Source: Hahnella aquatica (GTDB lineage Bacteria; Pseudomonadota; Gammaproteobacteria; Burkholderiales; Burkholderiaceae_A). From it: a DNA stretch of 64,000 bases. Positions within the stretch are counted from its first letter, which is position 1. Every line of letters starts with the position of its first letter. This document shows, one piece after another, positions 49,682-57,296 of this stretch. The stretch spans positions 1,550,001 through 1,614,000 of the forward strand of contig OZ239144.1 of assembly GCA_965194505.1 (NCBI GenBank), written 5' to 3'. The notes below the pieces were generated by a model. That model ran no database searches and was not told the DNA's origin. It saw nothing but the letters and a program-made list of their open reading frames with translations. A program made the position numbers and the translations under genes.

Positions 49682-51499
49682 CTACCGCTGGAGTGATTTC
49701 CGCAAGGCCGTGATCTCTTGGTGCAGCACCCGAAGTGCGTTGCGCTGAGCAGGGTCGTCCCCCGCCTCGGCCAACTCGGCGGCACGCGCCTCCAGCGCCC
49801 TCAATTCTAGGCTTCGAGACGCTTGGGCAAATGCTTCTTGCAGTTGATCGGGCGCCCGCTCGGCCAGGTCGTCCAGGCCGGGCTCCGGCGCCATGGCCGC
49901 AGACAGCAACTGCCGAATCTCCGGGCTGGCCTCACGCTCCAGGGCTTCAAAGAGTGCCGCAAACCCGCCCCCGTGCTGGGCGACCCGGCCGGCCACCCAG
50001 TCCAACGCACGGCGCTGGTCCTCGGGCATCTCCGAACGAGCCCCTTGCGAGAGCGCATTGGCCAAGGGCGGAAGCCGCACAGCGATTTGCAGCAGGCGCA
50101 AGGAGAGCGGCGTGACCGGTGAGCTCCGACGGCCCGCCGATGGCCTTGCCGTCACCCGCGCACCGCGCGCGGGAGCCCTCTCGGAATGTTCGTTCGCGGG
50201 CGCCGCAACCCGGGTGAGACGGGCCGCCCCCAAGCTGCCCGCATCGGCCCCCAATTGCTCGGCCAGGGACTGTGCAATCTGATTGCGAAGGTCGGAGGGC
50301 GGCATGAGCGCGATGAGCCTGCGGGCCTCCACCGTGGCCGCGGCCCGACCCTCGGCCGAGGAGAGGTCCTGGCCCTCGGTGGCGCGACTGGCCAAGAAAC
50401 TGCTGAGCGGCGAGGCGGCATTCACATGGGCCCGCAAGGCATCCGCGCCCATGGCTCGAACAAAGCTGTCGGGGTCGTGCTCCGGGGGCAGGAAGGCAAA
50501 CCGCATCAGCAGGCGCTCTTGGGCAAAGGGCAGGGCCACCTCGAGCGCCTTGGCTGCCGCACGGCGGCCCGCGGCATCGCCATCGAACATAAACACCACC
50601 TTGCTCGTGAGCCGACTGAGCAGGCGAAGGTGATCGGGCGTGGTGGCAGTGCCCAGGGTGGCCACGGCATGGCCCAGGCCATGCTGCGAGAGGGCCACCA
50701 CATCCATGTAGCCCTCCACCACCCAGACCTCACCGGCCGCCCGAATCGCCTGGCGCCCCTCGAAAAGCCCGTAGAGCGACTGGCCCTTGATGAAGAGCGG
50801 CGTCTCGGGAGAGTTGAGGTACTTCGGCTCCTCCTGGCCCAGGCTGCGGGCGCCGAACCCAATGACATCGCCGCGGCCACTCAGAATCGGGAACATGAGC
50901 CGATGGCGAAAGCGGTCGTAACGCTTGGCGCGGCCGCCCTCCTCCGAGGCGATCACAAGGCCCGCCTCCGCCAAGTCGGGGTGGTCGTAATCTCCGAAGA
51001 CCGCCTGAAGGGGCTGCCAGCCCTCGGGCGCAAAACCGAGGTGATACCGGGCCGCCGTCTCGCCCGTGATGCCGCGGCCCTTGAGGTAATCGATGGCCTC
51101 GGACGACTCTCGCAGCCGGCGCTGATAGAACTTCGCGGCCGCGAGCATCCGGTCTTGCAGGCGGGCCTGCAGCTCACGCGGGGCCTTGCTCGCCTCGGAG
51201 GGCTCGGCCTCTCGGGGCACCTCGAGGCCTGACCGTCGGGCCAATTCCTCTACGGCCTGCGGAAAACTGAGGCCCGTGTGCTCGATTAAGAAGCCAATCG
51301 CTGTGCCATGGGCGCCGCAGCCAAAACAGTGATAGAACTGCTTGGACGGACTGACCGTGAACGACGGCGATTTTTCGGTGTGGAAGGGGCAGAGGCCACT
51401 GTAGTTGGCCCCCGCCTTCTTGAGTTGGACATGGGTGCCCACCAACTCGACGATGTCGACCCGCTGGAGCAGCGAGTCGATGAAAGACTGAGGAATCAT
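49682..51499 (-). CDS. dnaG: DNA primase DnaG
   Basis: DnaG makes RNA primers at the replication fork. The 605-residue protein has the N-terminal CHC2 zinc finger (CPFHTEKSPSFTVSPSKQFYHCFGCGAHG, key residues C38, H41, C59/C62 by position pattern), the polymerase domain with YLKGRGITGETAARYHLGFAP and the Toprim motifs VVEGYMDV and VVFMFDGDAAGRRAA, and a helical C-terminal DnaB-binding domain. A hairpin abuts its start codon. Normal family length. Confidence 0.96.
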   Translation of the reverse strand: MIPQSFIDSLLQRVDIVELVGTHVQLKKAGANYSGLCPFHTEKSPSFTVSPSKQFYHCFGCGAHGTAIGFLIEHTGLSFPQAVEELARRSGLEVPREAEPSEASKAPRELQARLQDRMLAAAKFYQRRLRESSEAIDYLKGRGITGETAARYHLGFAPEGWQPLQAVFGDYDHPDLAEAGLVIASEEGGRAKRYDRFRHRLMFPILSGRGDVIGFGARSLGQEEPKYLNSPETPLFIKGQSLYGLFEGRQAIRAAGEVWVVEGYMDVVALSQHGLGHAVATLGTATTPDHLRLLSRLTSKVVFMFDGDAAGRRAAAKALEVALPFAQERLLMRFAFLPPEHDPDSFVRAMGADALRAHVNAASPLSSFLASRATEGQDLSSAEGRAAATVEARRLIALMPPSDLRNQIAQSLAEQLGADAGSLGAARLTRVAAPANEHSERAPARGARVTARPSAGRRSSPVTPLSLRLLQIAVRLPPLANALSQGARSEMPEDQRRALDWVAGRVAQHGGGFAALFEALEREASPEIRQLLSAAMAPEPGLDDLAERAPDQLQEAFAQASRSLELRALEARAAELAEAGDDPAQRNALRVLHQEITALRKSLQR

Positions 51500-51516
51500 G
51501 GCGTCATTGTGACGCC
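51500..51516 (-). other. Hairpin abutting the dnaG start codon
   Basis: GGCGTCA (51500-51506) and TGACGCC (51510-51516) form a 7-bp stem with a 3-nt loop, directly against the dnaG ATG (51497-51499). There is no purine-rich ribosome site in the 33-nt rpsU-dnaG gap. The stem may limit dnaG translation or partly end rpsU transcripts. Confidence 0.6.
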
Positions 51517-51532
51517 GAATGCGCGAAAGGCT

Positions 51533-51745
51533 TTAGTACTTGCGAGCAGGCAGCATCTGGCTGCGAACCCGTTTGTAATGGCGCTTCACCGCCGCAGCCT
51601 TCTTGCGCTTGCGCTCGGCCGTAGGCTTCTCGTAGAACTCGCGGGCGCGAAGCTCATTGAGCAGGCCGATTTTCTCGATGGTGCGCTTAAAGCGCCGCAT
51701 GGCGGCTTCGAAGGGCTCGTTTTCTTTGGGGCGGACTAATGGCAT
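51533..51745 (-). CDS. rpsU: 30S ribosomal protein S21
   Basis: A 70-residue basic protein starting MPLVRPKENEPFEAAMRRFKR, with the conserved REFYEKPTAERKRKKAAAVKRH segment. Both match S21 in length and pattern. First gene of the macromolecular synthesis operon rpsU-dnaG-rpoD; divergent from tsaD with 45 bp between start codons. The promoter was not clearly identified. Confidence 0.96.
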   Translation of the reverse strand: MPLVRPKENEPFEAAMRRFKRTIEKIGLLNELRAREFYEKPTAERKRKKAAAVKRHYKRVRSQMLPARKY

Positions 51746-51790
51746 GTGTGTTGAAGATTTCTTGGCGAAAAAGGTAAATTGTGACTGACC

Positions 51791-52870
51791 ATGCCGAATT
51801 CCGCAAGCCAATGCCTCGTGCTGGGCATCGAAACCTCCTGTGACGAGACCGGCGTGGCCCTGCTCGAGGTGCAGCCAAGCCCCGGGGGCGGCCTGCCCAC
51901 GGCCACGCTGCTGGGCCAGGCCCTCCACTCCCAGGTGGACCTCCACCAGGTCTACGGCGGGGTGGTGCCCGAGCTGGCCTCGCGCGACCACCTGCTCCGT
52001 ATCCTGCCCCTGCTCGAGGCCTGCCTCGCCCAGGCCGGCCGCCAACTGAAAGACGTCGACCTCCTGGCAGTAACCGAGGGGCCCGGCCTGGCTGGCGCCC
52101 TGCTGGTGGGCACGAGTGTCACCCATGGGCTCGCGGCGGGGCTTCAAAAGCCCGTGATGGGCATTCATCACCTCGAGGCCCACCTGCTGTCGCCCCTGCT
52201 CGACCCGTCGGCCCAGGGCCTGACCTTTCCCTTCGTGGCGCTGCTGGTCTCGGGCGGGCACACCCAGCTCATGCGGGTCGATGGCATTGGCCAGTACAGC
52301 CTGCTCGGCGACACCATCGACGATGCGGCCGGCGAGGCCTTCGACAAATCGGCCCAGCTCATGGGGCTGGGCTACCCCGGCGGCCCAGAGATCGCGCGTT
52401 GCGCCGCCAGCGGCAACCCCAGCCGATTTGCCCTGCCGCGTCCACTCAAGCATCGGCCCGGCTTTGACTTCAGCTTTGCGGGCCTGAAGACGGCCGTGCT
52501 CACCCAAGTGCAAAAGCACCAACCACTCTCAGACACCGACCGGGCTGACCTCGCCGCCAGCCTGCAGGCGGCCATCGTGGATGTGCTGGTGTCGAAATCC
52601 ATGGCCGCGATGGCCTCCTCTGGCTTGAAGACCCTGGTCATTGCCGGTGGCGTGAGCGCCAACCAGGCATTGCGGGCCGCCCTGACCGAACAGGCCCTGG
52701 CCCACGGTGTGCAGGTCTGCTTTCCGTCGCCGGCGCTATGCACCGACAACGGCGTGATGATTGCCTGGGCAGCCGCCCTTCGGCATGCGGCCGGCCAGGC
52801 GGGTCAGCCCGCTGGCCTCATTCGCGCTCAGCCCCGCTGGGATTTGTCCTCGCTGGGCTTGCCGGCCTGA
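51791..52870 (+). CDS. tsaD: tRNA N6-threonylcarbamoyltransferase TsaD
   Basis: TsaD transfers the threonylcarbamoyl group to A37 of ANN-decoding tRNAs. The 359-residue sequence has LGIETSCDETGVALLE near the N-terminus, HHLEAHLLSPLL with metal-binding His residues, LLVSGGHTQLM, and GGVSANQALRAAL in the C-terminal lobe. Its partner tsaE is at 55535-56035. The last 43 bases overlap the end of plsY on the other strand. Confidence 0.96.
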   Translation: MPNSASQCLVLGIETSCDETGVALLEVQPSPGGGLPTATLLGQALHSQVDLHQVYGGVVPELASRDHLLRILPLLEACLAQAGRQLKDVDLLAVTEGPGLAGALLVGTSVTHGLAAGLQKPVMGIHHLEAHLLSPLLDPSAQGLTFPFVALLVSGGHTQLMRVDGIGQYSLLGDTIDDAAGEAFDKSAQLMGLGYPGGPEIARCAASGNPSRFALPRPLKHRPGFDFSFAGLKTAVLTQVQKHQPLSDTDRADLAASLQAAIVDVLVSKSMAAMASSGLKTLVIAGGVSANQALRAALTEQALAHGVQVCFPSPALCTDNGVMIAWAAALRHAAGQAGQPAGLIRAQPRWDLSSLGLPA

Positions 52871-53472
52871 AAGCCCTTCTCAGAGCCCCTCAAGAGCGCC
52901 CGAATGTTCGACGCGTGCCGCCACAGCAGCAAGACGGTCATGGCCAGCACCGCGACGAAGACCTCATCGAACCCGTGAAAGACCCACCACATGAGGGGTG
53001 CGGCCGATGCAGCCACCAGGGCCGAGAGCGATGAGATACGGCTGATGCCAAAGACCAGCATCCAGCACAGCAGGCAGGCCAGGCCCACCTCGGCCGACAG
53101 ACCCAGCAGCACGCCCAAGGCCGTGGCCACGCCCTTGCCACCCCGAAAGCCGAAGAAGACCGGAAAGAGATGGCCCACGAAGACCGCCAAGGCCACCGAG
53201 GCCAGAAACAGGGGCGCATCGAGCTGGAAGACCATGGGCAGCAGGGCCACCGCCAGCAACCCTTTGGCTGCATCGCCCAGCAGGGTGATGGCCGCTGCAA
53301 TCTTGTCGCCACTGCGCAGCATGTTGGTCGCGCCCGGGTTTCCCGAGCCGTAGCTTCTGGGGTCGGCCAGGCCGCGCAGCCGGCTCACGACAATGGCGCT
53401 CGACACCGATCCCATCAGGTAGGCCGTCACCACACCAGCGGCAACGATGAGCATCGAGGCGTTGTCATCCAT
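52828..53472 (-). CDS. plsY: Acyl-phosphate:glycerol-3-phosphate acyltransferase PlsY
   Basis: PlsY makes lysophosphatidate from acyl-phosphate in the inner membrane. From ATG 53472 there are 214 residues with about five membrane helices. The three family motifs are visible: YLMGSVSSAIVVSRL, GSGNPGATNMLR and VGHLFPVFFGFRGGKGVATALG. The frame extends upstream to 53826 but overlaps xerD. The 3' end overlaps tsaD. Confidence 0.95.
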   Translation of the reverse strand: MDDNASMLIVAAGVVTAYLMGSVSSAIVVSRLRGLADPRSYGSGNPGATNMLRSGDKIAAAITLLGDAAKGLLAVALLPMVFQLDAPLFLASVALAVFVGHLFPVFFGFRGGKGVATALGVLLGLSAEVGLACLLCWMLVFGISRISSLSALVAASAAPLMWWVFHGFDEVFVAVLAMTVLLLWRHASNIRALLRGSEKGFQAGKPSEDKSQRG

Positions 53473-53492
53473 GGGCGGATTATGCCCCCGGG

Positions 53493-54407
53493 CTAGGCAC
53501 GGGGATGGTGCTGTGCATGCAGCTTGGAGAGCCGCTCCCGGGCCACGTGGGTGTAGACCTGGGTCGTGGAGATGTCCGCATGGCCCAGGAGCATCTGCAC
53601 GGCGCGCAGGTCTGCGCCATGGTTGAGCAGGTGGGTGGCAAAGGCGTGGCGAAGCGCATGGGGGGAGAGGCCGGCGGGCAGGCCGGCCCGCTCGCCATAG
53701 CGCTTGATGAGCTGCCAGAAGTACTGCCGGGTCATGGCTGCGCCGCGCTCGGTCACGAACACCACCTCCGTCAGACGCGGCCCCAAGAGCATGGCCCGGG
53801 CAGTCTGCAGGTAGGCCGCCAGCCAATGACCGGCCTCCTGCCCATAGGGCACGAGGCGCTCCTTACCACCCTTGCCCACCACCCGCACCAGGCCCTCGGA
53901 GAGGCCCACCTGGTGCAGGCTCAGGCCCACCAGCTCAGAGACCCTCAGGCCCGTGGCATAGAGCAGCTCGAGCATGGCCTTGTCGCGCAGGCCCCGGGTG
54001 CTTGCCACATCGGGTGCAGCCAGCAGGGCCTCCACCTGGGCCTCGGCAGGCGCCTTCGGAAAGCGTTCGGGCTGACGGGCTGAGGCGAGGTCATGCGAGG
54101 GGTCTTCAGGCCGAAGGCCCTGTCGCACCAGCCAGCCGTAGAAGCGTCGAATGCAGGAGAGCCTGCGATTGAAGCTCGAGGCGCGCAACTGGCCGTGACG
54201 ACTCTGCAGGTAGGCGAGCAGGTCGACCGGGCGAAGGTCTCGCAAGGCGGGGGCCTGCCCCTGGCCTTCGCACCAACTGGCCAGGTCGGTGAGGTCGCGT
54301 GCATAGGCGAGTCGGGTGTTGGCGGCGAGCCCCTCCTCCAACCAGAGGCCCTCGACGAACTGGGCGATCAGCGCCTCATCGGCGGCCGACACCAAGGGCT
54401 TGCTCAT
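53493..54407 (-). CDS. xerD: Site-specific tyrosine recombinase XerD
   Basis: XerD resolves chromosome dimers at dif with XerC. The 304-residue protein has a SAM-like N-terminal domain (FVEGLWLEEGLAANTRLAYARDL) and a catalytic domain with ATGLRVSELVGL (first Arg), SPHALRHAFATHLLNHGADL (His-Arg), LLGHADISTTQVYTHV (His and nucleophile Tyr). Length fits XerD. Its ATG overlaps the queG stop by four bases. No mobile-element context, so it is the housekeeping recombinase. Confidence 0.92.
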   Translation of the reverse strand: MSKPLVSAADEALIAQFVEGLWLEEGLAANTRLAYARDLTDLASWCEGQGQAPALRDLRPVDLLAYLQSRHGQLRASSFNRRLSCIRRFYGWLVRQGLRPEDPSHDLASARQPERFPKAPAEAQVEALLAAPDVASTRGLRDKAMLELLYATGLRVSELVGLSLHQVGLSEGLVRVVGKGGKERLVPYGQEAGHWLAAYLQTARAMLLGPRLTEVVFVTERGAAMTRQYFWQLIKRYGERAGLPAGLSPHALRHAFATHLLNHGADLRAVQMLLGHADISTTQVYTHVARERLSKLHAQHHPRA

Positions 54408-55531
54408 CGGTCGGGCGCCTGGGCCAGGGCCCAGGCCACATGTTCTCGAACCATCTCACTGGCGTGCGACGCCCTGGCCTGCAGGGCCGCACGAATCGTC
54501 TCGCAGTCGGCCAGCCGGCCCGCGCTGGCCGCGGCCCGCAGGGCATTGCCCAGGCCAATGGCCAGATTGCGCAACCAGCGCACATGGCCAATGCGGGCCA
54601 TGGCACTGCCCGCATGTCGGGCGGCAAACGTCGCCTCATCCCAGGCGAAAAGGCTCACCAAATCGGCTGCATCCAGGCCATGGCGAACATCGAAGTCGGG
54701 CAGGCTCGCCGTCTGGGCATGCCTGTTCCAGGGGCAGACCCGCTGGCAGTCATCGCAGCCATAGACGCGATTGCCCATGAGCGGGCGAAGGGCCTCGGGG
54801 ATGGGGCCTGCATGCTCGATCGTCAGGTAAGAGATGCAGCGCCTCGCATCGAGTTGATAGGGGCCGAGAAATGCCTGCGTGGGGCAGGCCGCAAGGCAGG
54901 CCGTGCAGCTGCCACAGTGATCAGACACCGGGGCGGTGGCCGGCAAGGGTCGGTCGGTGAGCAAGGTGCCCAAGAAGAACATCGAGCCACGGGCGCGCGA
55001 GAGCAACAGGGTGTGCTTGCCTCGCCAGCCCAGGCCTGCCTGGCGTGCCCACTCGACCTCCATGATCGGGGCCGAGTCCACACAGGCCCGATGGCCCAAG
55101 GGGCCCCATGCCTCCTGCATCCTCTTCGCCAGGGCCGCAAGCCGTTGCCGAAGCACCTTGTGATAATCGCGGCCCCGGGCATAGACCGAGACCACTGCAC
55201 GGTTCGGATCGCGCACAGCCGCCTCCTCTTTGGCCTGCCAGTCCCCGGCCTCTGGGAGGTAATCCATGGTGACCATGATGGCACTGCGTGCACCCGGCAA
55301 GAGCGCGTCGTGCTGGGCCCGAAGCGGCATGTGCCGCACCAGGTAAGACATCTCCCCGTGCAGGCCCTGGGCGAGCCAGTCCCGCATTCGAGACACGGCC
55401 TCGGAGGCAGACCACTCCTGCGAGAGCGAGAGCACCCCCACGCTCGAAAAACCCAGCTCGCGCGACCAGCCTTCGAGCGCGTCCAGGTCCGAGGGATCGG
55501 TGACAATAGACGCGTGTTGGAGACCAGACAT
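54404..55531 (-). CDS. queG: Epoxyqueuosine reductase QueG
   Basis: QueG reduces epoxyqueuosine in tRNA to queuosine with cobalamin and two 4Fe-4S clusters. The ATG at 55531 gives 375 residues. Cluster motifs CGSCTACLAACPTQA and CDDCQRVCPWN are present, as are the N-terminal RGRDYHKVLRQRL and VDSAPIMEVEWARQAGLGW(R)GKHTLL segments. Only three bases separate its start codon from that of tsaE, so each promoter must lie inside the other gene. Confidence 0.95.
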   Translation of the reverse strand: MSGLQHASIVTDPSDLDALEGWSRELGFSSVGVLSLSQEWSASEAVSRMRDWLAQGLHGEMSYLVRHMPLRAQHDALLPGARSAIMVTMDYLPEAGDWQAKEEAAVRDPNRAVVSVYARGRDYHKVLRQRLAALAKRMQEAWGPLGHRACVDSAPIMEVEWARQAGLGWRGKHTLLLSRARGSMFFLGTLLTDRPLPATAPVSDHCGSCTACLAACPTQAFLGPYQLDARRCISYLTIEHAGPIPEALRPLMGNRVYGCDDCQRVCPWNRHAQTASLPDFDVRHGLDAADLVSLFAWDEATFAARHAGSAMARIGHVRWLRNLAIGLGNALRAAASAGRLADCETIRAALQARASHASEMVREHVAWALAQAPDR

Positions 55532-55534
55532 TCC

Positions 55535-56035
55535 ATGATTGTTGACCGCCCGGCGGTTCGATTCAAACCGTGTGACGAGCCCGCCATGCTGCGCATCGCA
55601 GCCGGCCTCGCGCAGCCCGTGCTGGCGGGCCATTTGCGCGTGCTGACCCTCTCGGGCGAGCTCGGCGCGGGCAAGACGAGTTTTGCCCGCGGCCTGCTGC
55701 AGGCCCTGGGCGTGACGGGCCGGATCAAGAGTCCGAGCTTTGCCGTGGCCGAACGCTACGACCTCGATGCACTGGTGATTCACCACATCGACCTCTATCG
55801 GCTCACCGACCCTCATGCCTGGCGCAGCGCCGGTCTGCGGGAAGCCTTCTCCGAGGGCCTCGCGGTGGTGGAGTGGCCCGAGCATGGGCACGACCTGCCC
55901 AGCCCCGACCTGGCCATGCGCATCGACTGGGCCGATCCCGACGCGCCCGAGGGCCCGCGACTGCTTACCGCCAAGACCGACCAGCCCGAGGTTCTGGCCT
56001 GCCTGGCGGCCCTGGCGAGCGAGGCCCAGTCGTGA
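55535..56035 (+). CDS. tsaE: tRNA threonylcarbamoyladenosine biosynthesis ATPase TsaE
   Basis: TsaE is the ATPase that resets the TsaBD complex. The 166-residue protein from ATG 55535 has Walker A GELGAGKT (41-48), SPSFAVAERYD and IHHIDLYRL (Walker B region), LREAFSEGLAVVEWPEHG with the family's (V/C)(I/V)EW(P/A) motif. Longer upstream frame to 54299 runs through queG antisense and is not used. Stop overlaps the amiC GTG. Confidence 0.94.
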   Translation: MIVDRPAVRFKPCDEPAMLRIAAGLAQPVLAGHLRVLTLSGELGAGKTSFARGLLQALGVTGRIKSPSFAVAERYDLDALVIHHIDLYRLTDPHAWRSAGLREAFSEGLAVVEWPEHGHDLPSPDLAMRIDWADPDAPEGPRLLTAKTDQPEVLACLAALASEAQS

Positions 56036-57288
56036 AGCGCAGGCAGCTTTTGTTGGCCTCGGGTGCGACCCTGCTGCTGGGCTTGCGCACACCGGCCCAA
56101 GCCTTGGCCGTCGTGGCGGTGCGGGTCTGGCCTGCCCCCGACTACACCCGTGTGGCCATTGAGCACGACACCGCAGGCCTCTCATTCAAAACACACCTGC
56201 TCACGGCCCCCGATCGGCTGGTGGTCGACCTCGAAGGCCTCACGCTCAACCCCACCTTGAAGGACCTCGTCGCCCGCATTCAGGCCAACGACCCCTACAT
56301 TGCCCAGGTGCGTGTGGGCCAGTTTCTGCCCACCACGGTTCGACTGGTCTTCGACCTCAAGCAGACCATCAAGCCTTCGGTCTTCACCCTGCCGCCCATT
56401 GCCCAGTACCAGCACCGGGTGGTGATCGACCTCTACCCCACCGAGGAGCGAGACCCGCTGTTGGCCTTTCTCAAAAGCTATGAGAACCAGGCCACAGAGG
56501 CCACACCATCGGCACCAACGACGGCACCCGCAGCACCCGCCCCCAGCGACCGGCTGGCTGCCAAGCCCCCGACCGAGGACCGACTGGTCACGGTGGCCCT
56601 GGACCCAGGCCATGGCGGGGAAGACCCCGGCGCCATTGGCAAGCGCGGGACGCGCGAGAAGGATGTGGTGCTTCGCATTGCCCGACGACTCAAGCGAGAG
56701 ATCGACAAGGAGCCGGGCATGCGCGCCTTTCTCACCCGAGACGGCGATTACTTCGTGCCCCTGGGCCGTCGCGTGCAGAAGGCCCGACAGGTTCGGGCCG
56801 ACCTGATGGTGTCCATTCATGCCGATGCCTGGGTGTCGCCGAATGCGCGTGGCTCCTCGGTCTATGCCTTGTCTCAGCGAGGAGCCACCAGTGCAGCCGC
56901 ACGCTGGATGGCCCAGAAAGAGAATGCCGCCGATGGCATTGGTGGGGTTCGCCTCATGGGCCAAGACCAGCAGCTCGCCCAGACCCTGCTCGACATGTCC
57001 ACCACCGCCCAGATCAAAGACTCTCTGAAGCTGGGCCAGGCAGTTCTGGGCCAGATGAAGCGGGTCAACAGCCTGCACAAGCAGCAGGTAGAGCAGGCAG
57101 GCTTTGCCGTGCTGAAGGCACCCGACATTCCATCCATCCTTGTCGAGACGGCCTTCATCAGCAACCCTGAGGAAGAAAAGCGCCTGCGGGATGAGAACTA
57201 CCAGCAAGAGATGGCCCAGGCGCTGCTCAATGGAATCAAGGCCTACCTGGCCCAGAACCCGCCACTGGCCAAGTCTCGGCTGATGTAG
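56032..57288 (+). CDS. amiC: N-acetylmuramoyl-L-alanine amidase AmiC
   Basis: AmiC cleaves septal peptidoglycan during cell separation. From GTG 56032 (418 residues) the N-terminus KRRQLLLASGATLLLG has twin Arg, fitting Tat export. An AMIN domain (about 28-130, VRVWPAPDYTRVAIEHD) localises it, a Pro/Ala linker follows, and the Amidase_3 domain (about 185-412) has zinc-site motifs DPGHGGEDPGAIG and MVSIHADAW, and catalytic-Glu region ILVETAFISNPEE. Overlaps tsaE by four bases. Confidence 0.94.
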   Translation: MKRRQLLLASGATLLLGLRTPAQALAVVAVRVWPAPDYTRVAIEHDTAGLSFKTHLLTAPDRLVVDLEGLTLNPTLKDLVARIQANDPYIAQVRVGQFLPTTVRLVFDLKQTIKPSVFTLPPIAQYQHRVVIDLYPTEERDPLLAFLKSYENQATEATPSAPTTAPAAPAPSDRLAAKPPTEDRLVTVALDPGHGGEDPGAIGKRGTREKDVVLRIARRLKREIDKEPGMRAFLTRDGDYFVPLGRRVQKARQVRADLMVSIHADAWVSPNARGSSVYALSQRGATSAAARWMAQKENAADGIGGVRLMGQDQQLAQTLLDMSTTAQIKDSLKLGQAVLGQMKRVNSLHKQQVEQAGFAVLKAPDIPSILVETAFISNPEEEKRLRDENYQQEMAQALLNGIKAYLAQNPPLAKSRLM

Positions 57289-57296
57289 CCCCGCGC

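Noticed and set aside
53493..54407. An integrase marking a genomic island
   Set aside because: The recombinase fits housekeeping XerD in length and motifs, and its neighbours are all core genes; no att repeats were found near the tRNA.
54299..55534. An in-frame upstream extension of tsaE
   Set aside because: It is antisense to queG, whose iron-sulfur motifs are intact; TsaE at 166 residues is already family length.
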